A DNA stretch of 31,018 nt from DAINBT01 sp036732785 (GTDB lineage: Bacteria; Planctomycetota; Phycisphaerae; Sedimentisphaerales; SM23-30): the NCBI GenBank assembly GCA_964537505.1, contig CAZICK010000044.1, positions 1-31,018 of the forward strand, in the 5' to 3' direction. The notes below the pieces were generated by a model. It searched no databases. It saw only the letters and a list, made by a program, of their open reading frames with translations, and was not told the origin of the DNA. Positions 6,744 through 14,903 of this stretch are shown piece after piece. Position 1 is the first letter of the stretch; every line of letters begins with the position of its first letter. The position numbers and the translations under genes were made by a program.

Positions 6744-7532
6744 ATGAAAAACAGATCGATACTGACATTAGTTTTGCTGGTGGCAATGATGGGTGTGGGT
6801 TGCCGGACCAGCCGTACGACACCTCGGCCGTTAATCGGCATTACAAGCGTTTACAAAGTGAATGAAGATTCGTCAGCTTCGGTTTTGTTAGGGTTCGCTT
6901 ATGTCAGGGCCGTACTGGAAAGCGGCGGACTGCCGGTAATATTGCCTGCTATTGAGAGCGACCGGGCGATATGCCAATATGTTGACGAACTGGATGGTTT
7001 GGTCCTTGTGGGCGGTCGCGATATTCCGCCAGGTGCTTACGGCCGCGAGCCTCATGAGACGGTAGATGTGATGCCCGCCGAGCGTTACAACTTTGAAAGC
7101 AAGCTGATTTCTTCATGGTGGGCCAGCGGCAAACCGATACTGGGCGTTTGTCTGGGAATGCAGTTTGCCAACGTGGTCCGTGGCGGGACACTAATCCAGG
7201 ACATTCCCAGCCAGGTGGGAAAAGAAGTTATACATCGAGGCGATGACGCATACCATTTAGTAGAAATTTCGCCGGGCAGTTGCCTGGGAAAAATTTTGGG
7301 CGACGACAAAGCGATGGTGCTTTCCCGTCATCATCAGGCGGTTGATGATGTGGGCAGTGGTCTGAAGGTTGTCGCGAGCAGCAGCGACGGGGTAATTGAG
7401 GGTTTGGAGCGTATCGGCGGAGGGTTTGGTTTGTTCGTTCAGTGGCATCCTGAGTCGATGGAAGATGCCGCTCACCGCATGGCAATTTACGGCGCCCTGA
7501 TACGGGCGTGCGTCGAAGTCAATAAAGGTTGA
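6744..7532 (+). CDS. Lipoprotein class-I glutamine amidotransferase (gamma-glutamyl-GABA hydrolase-like, peptidase C26)
   Basis: The 262-residue protein has a class-I glutamine amidotransferase fold of the PuuD/peptidase C26 group, which hydrolyses gamma-glutamyl amide bonds. Seen: oxyanion segment LVGGRDIPP at 88-96, nucleophile elbow GVCLGM (Cys136), RHHQAV at 195-200, and the His-Glu pair in VQWHPE (His235, Glu237). Unusually it begins with a signal peptide and lipobox GVGC (Cys20), so it is probably lipid-anchored outside the cytoplasmic membrane. The ATG at 6744 is chosen over an in-frame ATG at 6678 because GAGGAG and GGAAGG lie just upstream and it opens the signal peptide. The next gene starts 3 bp after the stop, implying an operon. 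The substrate is not known. Confidence 0.88.
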   Translation: MKNRSILTLVLLVAMMGVGCRTSRTTPRPLIGITSVYKVNEDSSASVLLGFAYVRAVLESGGLPVILPAIESDRAICQYVDELDGLVLVGGRDIPPGAYGREPHETVDVMPAERYNFESKLISSWWASGKPILGVCLGMQFANVVRGGTLIQDIPSQVGKEVIHRGDDAYHLVEISPGSCLGKILGDDKAMVLSRHHQAVDDVGSGLKVVASSSDGVIEGLERIGGGFGLFVQWHPESMEDAAHRMAIYGALIRACVEVNKG

Positions 7533-7535
7533 GAT

Positions 7536-8252
7536 ATGAGATATCAGTTTATAATCTGTAAAGTGCTGCAAAAGGAGGCGTATTTCTGTGCGGCACGTTC
7601 GAAGAACACCATCGACATAGTGCTGATGGAACAGGGACTTCATAACGATCCCGACAAACTTCGGTCTGCGGTTCAAAAGGCACTCGATGTAACGGCCGAT
7701 GTGGCGGGACGAGAATACGATGCTTCATTGCTTGGCTATGGCCTTTGCAGCAACGGTATCGTAGGACTAAAAGCAACCATCCCCATTATTATCCCACGTG
7801 GCCACGACTGTATAACTTTGCTTCTCGGTTCAAAAGAGAAGTATCTTCAATACTTCGAGGCTCATGGCGGCGTTTACTGGTACAGCACCGGCTGGATTAA
7901 CGACGGTATGCAACCCGGCAAAGATCGCTACGAGCAGACACTCAAGCAATACGTAGAAAAATACGGTCGGGATAATGCGCAATACCTTATGGAGATGGAA
8001 CAGAACTGGATGAAAGAATATGAACGGGCTGTTTATATTGACTGGGGTTTTCCCTGCTGCGACCAGGAGAAAGACTATACGAAACAATGTGCCCAGTTCC
8101 TTGGCTGGAGTTATGATGAACTCAAAGGCGATCCCGGCCTTATGCAAAAGCTCCTCGACGGGCAATGGGATCAGGATGACTTCCTGGCAGTCGAGCCGGG
8201 TCAAACCATAAGCGAAGACCTCACCAATCCCGGAATAATCAAAGCCAAATAG
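7536..8252 (+). CDS. DUF1638 family protein
   Basis: The 238-residue protein matches my knowledge of the DUF1638 family. Diagnostic parts are YGLCSNG at about 68-74, IPRGHDCITLLLGSKEKY at 87-104 with the conserved H-D-C, and a YW.STGWI segment at about 114-121. The C-terminal half is rich in aromatic and acidic residues, with Cys174-Cys175 in the GFPCCDQ segment. In other bacteria and archaea DUF1638 genes often sit near corrinoid methyltransferase or methylated-amine genes, but none is seen here. It is probably cytoplasmic: there is no signal sequence. It is co-transcribed with the amidotransferase upstream (3-bp gap). The biochemical role is unknown. Confidence 0.85.
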   Translation: MRYQFIICKVLQKEAYFCAARSKNTIDIVLMEQGLHNDPDKLRSAVQKALDVTADVAGREYDASLLGYGLCSNGIVGLKATIPIIIPRGHDCITLLLGSKEKYLQYFEAHGGVYWYSTGWINDGMQPGKDRYEQTLKQYVEKYGRDNAQYLMEMEQNWMKEYERAVYIDWGFPCCDQEKDYTKQCAQFLGWSYDELKGDPGLMQKLLDGQWDQDDFLAVEPGQTISEDLTNPGIIKAK

Positions 8253-8342
8253 TGTAGGAAAACTCCAAAAATCCATTTTTACTACGAACGGCTGCAATTT
8301 TCACAGATAATGGTCCGTTGACCGGCCCACGGTGGGTGTGAT

Positions 8343-8915
8343 TTATTTCTTCTTAGTCATGTTGTCATCGAGCATGCGAACCTTGTCATCGGAGACGAGT
8401 TCGCCGGTCTGCCTGTTCCATATTCTGGTGCGATGGCCCATCTTATGCCCATTGTGGCAACTTGTGCAATTTTTCTGCGTGACAGCGGCAAGTACAGGTT
8501 TGTGTTTTTCATTATCTTTTATCCCGCCCAGGTGGCATTGCAGACAGGATGGGTTAATCTTTTCTTCAGGATACATGATGTCGGGCGGGGTTATATTGTC
8601 TTCGTCACTGCAATGGGCATCGGACGGACCGTGACAGTGCTCACAACTTATGTCAGCCCGAGCGTGGGTGACGGCAAATTTTTCCATGGAAAAATTGATG
8701 TGACAAACATAACACCGGTTGTTATCCGCCATCTGCGCTCCTTCCGATACGAGTTGGGCTTCGCCTTCGTCCAGGAGCAGCGGCGGTTCATCCAGGAGCA
8801 GTAACGGCTCTTCCTCGGCAGGATTGTTTGTTTTAGCGCATGGCCGACAAGAAGTGACAACGAACATTAAGATTGATACCATGAATAACAATTTGGGATA
8901 CTTCAAGTATTTCAC
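8343..8915 (-). CDS. Tetraheme cytochrome c lipoprotein
   Basis: The 190-residue product has four CXXCH heme-attachment motifs at 68-72 (CYVCH), 91-95 (CEHCH), 124-128 (CLQCH) and 150-154 (CTSCH), plus extra histidines (His84, His101, His138, His157, His161) that could be distal ligands. The N-terminal hydrophobic segment ends at VVTSC (Cys23), a plausible lipobox, so it is probably an outward-facing anchored electron carrier. A 7-residue tandem repeat in the linker (residues 37-50) comes from two 21-bp DNA repeats. The GTG start is chosen because GAGG lies 5 bp upstream; a longer frame upstream runs through an unrelated dispersed repeat and lacks a signal peptide. Its redox partner is not evident. 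Confidence 0.88.
   Translation of the reverse strand: MKYLKYPKLLFMVSILMFVVTSCRPCAKTNNPAEEEPLLLLDEPPLLLDEGEAQLVSEGAQMADNNRCYVCHINFSMEKFAVTHARADISCEHCHGPSDAHCSDEDNITPPDIMYPEEKINPSCLQCHLGGIKDNEKHKPVLAAVTQKNCTSCHNGHKMGHRTRIWNRQTGELVSDDKVRMLDDNMTKKK
8768..8809. repeat. 21-bp in-frame tandem duplication inside the cytochrome gene
   Basis: Two adjacent 21-bp units share CCAGGAGCAG and differ at five positions. They encode (P/L)PLLLDE-type units in the acidic-leucine linker between the lipobox and the first heme motif. Confidence 0.7.
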
Positions 8916-8928
8916 ATAAACCTCAATG

Positions 8929-8981
8929 GTGCGATTTCGCTTACGCGGCTCTACGTGTCGTGCTTTTTCCTGTGTGTTGCT
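8929..8981 (+). repeat. Dispersed ~50-bp palindromic element, copy 1
   Basis: It shares GATTTCGCTTACGCGGCTCT and the following ACGTGTCG with copies at 13654 and 22431. The outer arms GTGCGA and TCGTGC can pair with two G-U wobbles and are followed by TTTTT. It lies between two minus-strand genes, so unlike the other copies it does not follow a plus-strand gene. Confidence 0.75.
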
Positions 8982-9024
8982 GTGAACACCGCAGTGGAAG
9001 TGCTCCGCTGGGCGGGCAAACGTG

Positions 9025-10080
9025 CTACACGTACTTCCAGTCTTTGAGCCACTGATAATTCGCGGGAAGATTGGCCCACATTTTCTCCGAGGCGCGGTCC
9101 AATTCGGCTTTTTCCTCAAGATCAAGTTCACGTCTTTCCTTAACGGCCTGTGCCATGTTATCAACCTGATGCGTGCTGATCAGGCCGGGTATCGGCGCGG
9201 TAATCGCGGGATTACACAGGATGTATCTGATCGCCAGCCGGGCACGGCGGTCATCTTCCTCGGCGTGGGGATTGCCGGGTGAGCTGTCACCCTCAAACAG
9301 AGAATTGCTGGCGAATGGTTTGATGCCAAAAACACCCATATCGCAGCGTTTGACCGCGTCGAAGATACTTTCCTTTGGCGCGACCTTGCTCATGGAGGTA
9401 TAAGGAAACAAAATAACTTCCAACTGTGGGAACTGTTCGATCATCATTTTGTGCCACCTTCGGTCATGGGACGAAATACCGATGTGCCTGGCCTTGCCCT
9501 GCTTTTTGGCTTTTTCCAGGGCCTCGACCAGTTCGCAGGATGTGTCGAAGGTGTGCCTGCCGCCCGGCTCAAAACAAGTGATGCGCCACAGGTCGGTGTA
9601 TTCCTGTTCGGATTCCTTGAGCAGCGAGTCAAAACTTTCCATGAGTTTTTTTGCGGTGCGATACTCGGGATTGCGCGTCTCGTGGCTGCAATGCGACAGG
9701 GCCATGTACATCTTGTCACGCCGTCCCTTGAGGGCCTTGCTGTAGGCGACCACTTCCGGTTGGCTGCAGGCATCGATATAGTTGATTCCGACTTCCATGC
9801 AGCGATCCACGATTTCTCTGCGGTTGCGGTCTAAATCCTGATTCATCACATCGACGCGCTTCCAGTGGCCGCCCAGGCACACAGCCGAGATCATCAGGTT
9901 GGTCTTGCCCAAACGGCGGTACTCCATCTGCGGATTGTAGCAAAGTATCCTGGAGCCATCCTGTTGTTTATCGGCTGATTGGGAGGCCATGGCGTCTGAG
10001 ATGGCACATGAGATGGCGCCCGCCGCCATGAGAGAAGTGTTTTTAATAAACGTCCTGCGAGAAAGCTCATTGTCCTTCAT
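9025..10080 (-). CDS. Tat-exported aldo/keto-reductase-fold protein, catalytic tetrad not conserved
   Basis: The 351-residue protein carries a twin-arginine signal (SRRTFIK at 7-13 plus a hydrophobic segment), then an aldo/keto reductase barrel. Recognisable blocks are YRRLGKTNLMIS at 54-65, GINYIDA at 98-104, GKARHIGISSHD near 200 and the late NADP-site block PIPGLIST. Of the AKR tetrad (Asp, Tyr, Lys, His) only Asp103 is clear. The loop that should carry the Tyr is about four residues shorter and reads CSQPE, the Lys position reads ALSHC, and the His position reads LWRITC. It may be a non-catalytic or differently acting member. The ATG has AAGGAGAT 7 bp upstream; a longer upstream frame was rejected. 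Export of a folded cofactor-binding enzyme fits Tat. It is divergent from the ThuA-like gene. Confidence 0.87.
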   Translation of the reverse strand: MKDNELSRRTFIKNTSLMAAGAISCAISDAMASQSADKQQDGSRILCYNPQMEYRRLGKTNLMISAVCLGGHWKRVDVMNQDLDRNRREIVDRCMEVGINYIDACSQPEVVAYSKALKGRRDKMYMALSHCSHETRNPEYRTAKKLMESFDSLLKESEQEYTDLWRITCFEPGGRHTFDTSCELVEALEKAKKQGKARHIGISSHDRRWHKMMIEQFPQLEVILFPYTSMSKVAPKESIFDAVKRCDMGVFGIKPFASNSLFEGDSSPGNPHAEEDDRRARLAIRYILCNPAITAPIPGLISTHQVDNMAQAVKERRELDLEEKAELDRASEKMWANLPANYQWLKDWKYV

Positions 10081-10436
10081 GGATAATCTCCTTTCCATCC
10101 AGGGCCGATTTGCCACTTCATGCAAGCGACAAAAAGGCATACGCATTACAAATAACGTCGGCATTGTACCGTTACATTTTTGAAAAAGCAAGGAATTTCG
10201 GCAAGAAATTGCAAAAATTCTGGGATCCGCGATAAAGGCGTTTTCCGGCAAATGCATCGTAATATCCCCTTGCATTCACCGGGCAAATTAGTTAAAACAG
10301 TCGAAAATGACGCCAATACCGAGGATGACTCGTCCTGGATTTGGCTGTGCAAATAAAGCGAGCATGTCATAATACGAAGGGCGTAAGGCTTGCCGGACAA
10401 TCTTGACAGGTAAGGGCAAAGAAGGGAGTCATAACA
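10081..10436. other. Divergent intergenic region with a minus-strand promoter
   Basis: It separates the aldo/keto-reductase gene from the ThuA-like gene. Apart from the promoter at 10163-10191 and the ribosome site AAGGGAG before 10437, I see no gene or RNA. TTGACA at about 10404 has no spaced -10 before the start codon. Confidence 0.5.
10163..10191 (-). promoter_or_regulatory. Promoter of the aldo/keto-reductase-like gene
   Basis: On the minus strand TTGCTT (10186-10191), a 17-bp spacer and TACAAT (10163-10168) form a sigma-70-type promoter. The predicted start near 10157 leaves a leader of about 77 nt. Confidence 0.55.
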
Positions 10437-11513
10437 ATGAAGTTCACAAAACGGCCACTGGTATCATCGTGCATCATGCTGATGGTTGGGATAATATGCC
10501 CGGGAATGCCCGGCGCATGGGCCCAGGAGCGGCAGGTCGTCTATGACGGCTTTAAGGGACCGGGCGCAGGTAAGCATATCGTCTTTGTAACAGGCGATGA
10601 AGAGTACCGCTCAGAAGAAGCCATGGCTCAGATGGCGAAGATTCTGGCCGTCCGTCACGGTTTCAAGTGCAGCGTTCTATTTGCCCTGGACAATAAAACC
10701 GGACAGATAGATCCGATCGTACTTGACAACATTGCCGGATTGGAGGCACTGGAGACGGCGGACCTGATGGTTGTCTTTACCCGATTCCGCGAGCTGCCCG
10801 ATGAGCAGATGAAATACATCGTCGATTACATCAACTCCGGCAAACCAATCATTGGGGTCAGGACGGCAACACATGCTTTCTTATACAGAAAGAACAGAGA
10901 AAGTCCCTATTTCAAATACGGATCGGGAACCGGGCAGTTCGAAGGCGGGTTCGGGCGACAGGTCCTGGGTGAAACGTGGGTTGCGCATCACGGCGAGCAT
11001 GGAAGTGAAAGCACCCGGGGCGTAATTCCCGAAGGAAAGAAGGATCATCCCATAGTCCGTGGATGCCAGGACATCTGGGGGACGACGGATGTTTATAAAG
11101 TCAATACCTTAATCGGCGACAGCGATCCCGTGGTCATGGGCAGGGTACTCAAAGGAATGACGCCTGACAGCCCAGCGAACATGGATAAGGAACAGATGCC
11201 TATTGCATGGATAAAGACCTACACGGGCGAGAAAGGAAAGAAGGCTCGCGTCTTCACCACCACAATGGGGGCCGCGACCGACTTTAAGAGTGAAGGATTG
11301 CGCCGCCTTTTTGTAAATGCGTGCTATTGGTGCCTGGAGATGGAGGATAAAATTCCGGATCGCGCCAAAGTCGATTTAGTAGGCAAATACCAACCCAGTG
11401 ATTTCGGTTTCGGTAAATTCAAAAAGGGCATGAAGCCCTGCGATTACAGAATCAGCGTCGATGATTTAAGTGGCCGATCCGGATCAGCAATTGATCCAGC
11501 GTCAACTAACTGA
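10437..11513 (+). CDS. Secreted ThuA-like domain protein
   Basis: The 358-residue protein has an N-terminal Sec signal peptide (predicted cleavage after AWA, about residue 29). The fold is ThuA-like, a class-I amidotransferase-like Rossmann domain common in planctomycete sugar loci. Seen: IVFVTGDEEYRSEE at about 48-61, LMVVFTRFRELPDEQM, INSGKPIIGVRTATHAF, a histidine-rich WVAHHGEHG, and the late RVFTTTMGAATDFKSEG. The classical Cys nucleophile is replaced within GVRTATHAF, as usual for ThuA. The start has AAGGGAG upstream. It is followed after 11 bp by a sugar-isomerase-like gene, so the two probably form an operon. Keto-sugar or trehalose-related metabolism is only an inference from family context. 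Confidence 0.87.
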   Translation: MKFTKRPLVSSCIMLMVGIICPGMPGAWAQERQVVYDGFKGPGAGKHIVFVTGDEEYRSEEAMAQMAKILAVRHGFKCSVLFALDNKTGQIDPIVLDNIAGLEALETADLMVVFTRFRELPDEQMKYIVDYINSGKPIIGVRTATHAFLYRKNRESPYFKYGSGTGQFEGGFGRQVLGETWVAHHGEHGSESTRGVIPEGKKDHPIVRGCQDIWGTTDVYKVNTLIGDSDPVVMGRVLKGMTPDSPANMDKEQMPIAWIKTYTGEKGKKARVFTTTMGAATDFKSEGLRRLFVNACYWCLEMEDKIPDRAKVDLVGKYQPSDFGFGKFKKGMKPCDYRISVDDLSGRSGSAIDPASTN

Positions 11514-11524
11514 AAGGATTATTA

Positions 11525-12448
11525 ATGCCTATGAAAAGGGATAAAATTACACGTCGGGAACTGCTGGTGGGAGCGGCCGGCTGTACGGTGGCAGGAATGG
11601 CCTCAATGGGATGTTCGAGGTCTGTTGATCGCATAGCTGATTCCGGCGAATCCAGTCGCCCCAAAGAAAAACGCATCAACCAATCAATTACCTACTGGTG
11701 TTACCAGAAGTACTGGGACGTCGAACAAATATGTCGAATCGCCAAACAGCTCGGTTTTAAGGCCCTGGAATTGATCGAACCCGGGGATTGGCACATTCTC
11801 AAAAAATACGAGCTGATATGCGGTCTTACAAGCAGTCACATGTTTGTCCAGGGAATGAATAATCCCGCCTATCAGCCAATGTGCATTGATAAAATTCGCA
11901 AGTCCATCGATAACAATGCCGAGGCTGGTTTTCCGAACGTGATAACTTTTACTGGTTTTGCCGAAACCGAGGCCGGGATCATAGGTCCGCAAGAAGGCAT
12001 CGAAAATTGTGTCAACGGGTATAAAAAAATCATCGGTCACGCGGAGAAGAAAGGCGTGAACCTTTGCCTGGAGATACTCAACAGTCGCGATCCGGTGGAA
12101 ATGAAGGGACATCCTGGGTATCAGGGGGACCATACCGAGTACTGTATGGAGATCATCAAAAAGGTCGGTTCGCCCCGGCTGAAGCTCTTGTTCGACATCT
12201 ATCACGTTCAGATCATGGACGGCGATATCATCCGGCGAATCCGAGAGCACAAGGATTACATCGGTCATTATCACACCGCCGGGGTGCCGGGCCGCAACGA
12301 AATTGACGACACACAGGAGATCAATTACAGGGCTGTCATGGAAGCCATCGCCGAGACCGGCTATAAGGGCTACGTTTCGCATGAATTCATTCCGACCCGC
12401 CCTGCACTGCAGGGCCTGAAAAATGCTTTTGCTATATGCAATGTATGA
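11525..12448 (+). CDS. Tat-exported sugar phosphate isomerase/epimerase-like protein (lipoprotein)
   Basis: This 307-residue xylose-isomerase-like TIM-barrel protein is of the hydroxypyruvate isomerase/IolE type. It begins with a twin-arginine motif (TRRELL at about 9-14) and a hydrophobic segment ending in SMGC (about residue 30), so Tat export with lipid anchoring is likely. Metal-site blocks are visible: CLEILNSRDP, KLLFDIYHVQ with the Asp-x-x-His pair, GHYHTAGVPGR, and the C-terminal SHEFIPTR with its glutamate. These fit a divalent-metal isomerase or epimerase. The start at 11525 has AAAGGA at normal spacing; a second ATG lies two codons in. It follows the ThuA-like gene, a pairing consistent with periplasmic processing of a modified sugar. 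The substrate is unknown. Confidence 0.88.
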   Translation: MPMKRDKITRRELLVGAAGCTVAGMASMGCSRSVDRIADSGESSRPKEKRINQSITYWCYQKYWDVEQICRIAKQLGFKALELIEPGDWHILKKYELICGLTSSHMFVQGMNNPAYQPMCIDKIRKSIDNNAEAGFPNVITFTGFAETEAGIIGPQEGIENCVNGYKKIIGHAEKKGVNLCLEILNSRDPVEMKGHPGYQGDHTEYCMEIIKKVGSPRLKLLFDIYHVQIMDGDIIRRIREHKDYIGHYHTAGVPGRNEIDDTQEINYRAVMEAIAETGYKGYVSHEFIPTRPALQGLKNAFAICNV

Positions 12449-12591
12449 TTTAATGCGATTTTGCGTTTTTTTTTGTGTTGCTTATACGCAAAGTCAGAAT
12501 AGGACCTGCTGGATGAAAATTGGGTTAAAAAAAACTGAGAAAGTTGACTATGGGTATAGCTGAATAATTTCAGCAGGAAAGGGAGGTTATT

Positions 12592-13632
12592 GTGTTCATT
12601 GTCATCTTTCTAAGTGTCTATTGTCTTATCAATTTCTATGTTCTGCGCCGTCTCTTTAGCCTTTTTTCTCTCAAAGTTAATATCTTGTTCTACGTTCTTC
12701 TTGTTATCTGCACTTTTTCTTATCTCCTTGCCGCCATTCTTGAAAGAACCTTCGCAAATACTCTTACAAAGATATTCTACCACATTGCCGCCACGTGGAT
12801 GGGAGTGGGTTTTTTGCTCCTTTGCTGTCTTGGGGTCTTTGAAATAATAAATCTTATCTTCTCTCTGCCAAAGAATATCGGCGGCTGGACCGTTCTTGCC
12901 GTCACTTTTCTTCTTACCGTCTATTCGATGATAAACGCATCCAGGCTCAAAGTTGTCAGCGTGGATATCGACGCACCGGTAAGTATGAACATTGTCCAAC
13001 TCTCCGACATTCATCTGGGTTCGACCTCGACCGCTTTTCTGTCGGGCATAGTCGAAACCACCAACGCCCTTCATCCCGACCTCGTTGTGATCACCGGCGA
13101 CCTTCTCGATTCTCACCGTCCCTTAACCGCCGAGGCTCTGGCTCCGCTAAACAGCTTCACTGCCCCTGTTTTTTTTGTCACCGGCAATCACGAAGACTAC
13201 TTCGGAATGGAAAAGGCAATGGCCCTTATCAGTACCACCAAGGTGAAACCACTCCGCAATGAAACCGCTGAGTTCAGGGGCATCAATCTCATCGGTATCG
13301 ACCACAGCCACAACAGTGATCAAGTCGCCGAACAACTGCGACTACTTTCCCCTGATCCTGCGAAATATAATATTCTAATGTATCATCGCCCCGAGGGTCT
13401 TGAGGCCGCCTCCAAATCTGGAATCGACCTTATGCTCTCCGGCCACACCCATTCCGGCCAGATATTTCCTTTCAACTACTTCGTCCGTCTAAAAAACCCT
13501 TATATAAAAGGTCTTTACAGAAACGGTGACTGCTCCCTCTTCGTCTCCAGTGGAATCGGAACCTGGGGACCAAGGATGCGACTCGGTTCATATAACCAGA
13601 TCGTGCTTTTGCGACTTTCCCCCTCCGACTGA
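12592..13632 (+). CDS. Membrane-anchored metallophosphoesterase
   Basis: The 346-residue protein has four N-terminal transmembrane helices (about 2-18, 28-47, 65-85, 98-113) and a C-terminal calcineurin-like phosphoesterase domain. All metal-binding motifs are present: DIHLG at about 139-143, TGDLLD, GNHED at 198-202, MYHRPE and GHTHSGQ at 284-290. Related proteins (YaeI/YkuE type) hydrolyse phosphate esters at the membrane, including UDP-diacylglucosamine-like lipids; which applies here is unknown. The start is GTG with GGGAGG 5 bp upstream. It stands alone on the plus strand and is followed by a terminator-like dispersed repeat. Codon use shows more T- and C-ending codons than its neighbours. 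Confidence 0.9.
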   Translation: MFIVIFLSVYCLINFYVLRRLFSLFSLKVNILFYVLLVICTFSYLLAAILERTFANTLTKIFYHIAATWMGVGFLLLCCLGVFEIINLIFSLPKNIGGWTVLAVTFLLTVYSMINASRLKVVSVDIDAPVSMNIVQLSDIHLGSTSTAFLSGIVETTNALHPDLVVITGDLLDSHRPLTAEALAPLNSFTAPVFFVTGNHEDYFGMEKAMALISTTKVKPLRNETAEFRGINLIGIDHSHNSDQVAEQLRLLSPDPAKYNILMYHRPEGLEAASKSGIDLMLSGHTHSGQIFPFNYFVRLKNPYIKGLYRNGDCSLFVSSGIGTWGPRMRLGSYNQIVLLRLSPSD

Positions 13633-13653
13633 TATTACAATTTTCCTCTCCCT

Positions 13654-13706
13654 GTGTGATTTCGCTTACGCGGCTCTACGTGTCGCACTTTTTCTTGTGT
13701 GTTGCT
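13654..13706 (+). repeat. Dispersed ~50-bp palindromic element, copy 2 (terminator-like)
   Basis: Arms GTGTGA and TCGCAC pair (one G-U) around a conserved centre and are followed by TTTTTCTTGTGT. It begins 22 bp after the metallophosphoesterase stop, as expected for its terminator. It is the same family as 8929 and 22431. Confidence 0.75.
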
Positions 13707-13752
13707 TATGAAAGTTAAGTGGTCAGATAGTGTGGGTTAAGGAAATTGACAG

Positions 13753-14787
13753 TCAGGTGGGGAGGTTTTGTTTGATGGCGGCGGTGGCGGCTCGTGGGGA
13801 ATCGGCGGTCAGGATGGTGTGGCAGGTGGCGACGGCGGTGGCGCCGGCGGTGATGGCATCGGCGGCGTTTTGGTGGGTTATGCCACCTATCGCGATCAGC
13901 GGGCCGGGATAAAGCTGGCGTATGTCCCTGATTAATTGCAGGCCGCAAGCGGTTACTTGCGGTTTGGTGGGACTGGGAAAGACGGAGCCGACGGCAAGGT
14001 AATCGGGGCCTTGAATCATGGCCGAGCGGGCCTCGGTGAGACAGTGGATGCTTTTGCCGACGATCATACGCGGGTAAACTATTTTGCGAGCCTGGTCAAC
14101 GGTAAGGTCGTGTTGGCCTAAATGAACGCCGTCGGCACCGGCGAGAACAGCCAGGTCCGGTCGATCATTCATGATAAACAAGGCGCCGGCCTGGTGGCAA
14201 AGCTGGGCGATTTTGCAGGCTAATTCGAGCAGTTCGGCGTCGGTTCTGTCCTTTTCGCGCAATTGGATGCAATCGGCGCCGCCGGCGAGAATTTGTTCGG
14301 CCGTTTCCATGGCAGGCAGGCGGCAAAGGCTCTCGGTCAGCAGGACGTATAATCGCACCCGCCCGAGGCGGTTGGAGGGGTCGGTCCGCAATAGAATACG
14401 TTTTTCGAGGTCGTAGGCGCGGTAGCGCAGCTTTTCAAATTCGCGGGCGATTTGCGGGGTCTCGATTTTGCTGTATTCTTCCAGGCATCGCAGGGCCTCG
14501 GTCAGGCGTTTGGCGGCGGCCTGAAGTACGGCTGTTTGGCCGGGTCGTGCGATCTCGTCGGCGGTGCTGATGGAAGTGCCGACGTCGCCGACGATGTCGC
14601 GTGCCCCCAAAAGCTGCTCGGCGGGTATCTGAGCGATACATTGGCAGAGGTCGTGGCGGAGTTGTTTGGCCAGGGCGGACAAATGCGAATCGTCGAGCAG
14701 GAAACGGGCGCAGTCCTCCATGACCCGCAGTGCCTCGCGGGCACGGTTAAAATTGGCGTCCAGTAATCGCAGGTGCCCTTTGTCCAT
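13753..14787 (-). CDS. thiE: ThiD2-ThiE fusion: HMP-phosphate kinase-like domain plus thiamine-phosphate synthase
   Basis: The 344-residue protein joins two thiamine-pathway domains. Residues about 5-130 have the ThiD2 signature LLDANFNRAREALRVMEDCA; ThiD2 replaces the canonical HMP-phosphate kinase in several lineages. Residues about 140-344 are thiamine-phosphate synthase: IQLREKDRTD, FIMNDRPDLA, GADGVHLGQHDL, VGSVFPSPTK and AIGGIT, the pyrophosphate- and HMP-binding loops of ThiE. It couples HMP-PP and HET-P to thiamine phosphate. Two ATGs are possible. That at 14787 is preferred because the -10 box TATAAT overlaps the upstream ATG (14796) and would start the RNA almost exactly at 14787. 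No TPP riboswitch was seen in the leader. It is divergent from lipA. Confidence 0.9.
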   Translation of the reverse strand: MDKGHLRLLDANFNRAREALRVMEDCARFLLDDSHLSALAKQLRHDLCQCIAQIPAEQLLGARDIVGDVGTSISTADEIARPGQTAVLQAAAKRLTEALRCLEEYSKIETPQIAREFEKLRYRAYDLEKRILLRTDPSNRLGRVRLYVLLTESLCRLPAMETAEQILAGGADCIQLREKDRTDAELLELACKIAQLCHQAGALFIMNDRPDLAVLAGADGVHLGQHDLTVDQARKIVYPRMIVGKSIHCLTEARSAMIQGPDYLAVGSVFPSPTKPQVTACGLQLIRDIRQLYPGPLIAIGGITHQNAADAITAGATAVATCHTILTADSPRAATAAIKQNLPT

Positions 14788-14794
14788 ACAGCTC

Positions 14795-14823
14795 ATTATA
14801 CCGCTTTAACAAAATATATAAAC
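14795..14823 (-). promoter_or_regulatory. Promoter of thiE, predicted leaderless
   Basis: On the minus strand there is a perfect TATAAT at 14795-14800 with a weak TTTATA -35 at about 16-bp spacing. The transcript would begin at about 14788, next to the ATG at 14787, leaving no room for a ribosome binding site. Confidence 0.4.
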
Positions 14824-14868
14824 CTCGAATTCACAGAGAAAACGCACATTGTAAGAAACGAGGGGTTT

Positions 14869-14897
14869 TTGACATAGCAGGGATAATTTCATACAAT
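14869..14897 (+). promoter_or_regulatory. Promoter of lipA, predicted leaderless
   Basis: Consensus TTGACA (14869-14874), a 17-bp spacer and TACAAT (14892-14897). The expected transcript start, 6-8 nt later, falls on or next to the lipA ATG at 14904. Confidence 0.7.
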
Positions 14898-14903
14898 GTG
14901 GTC

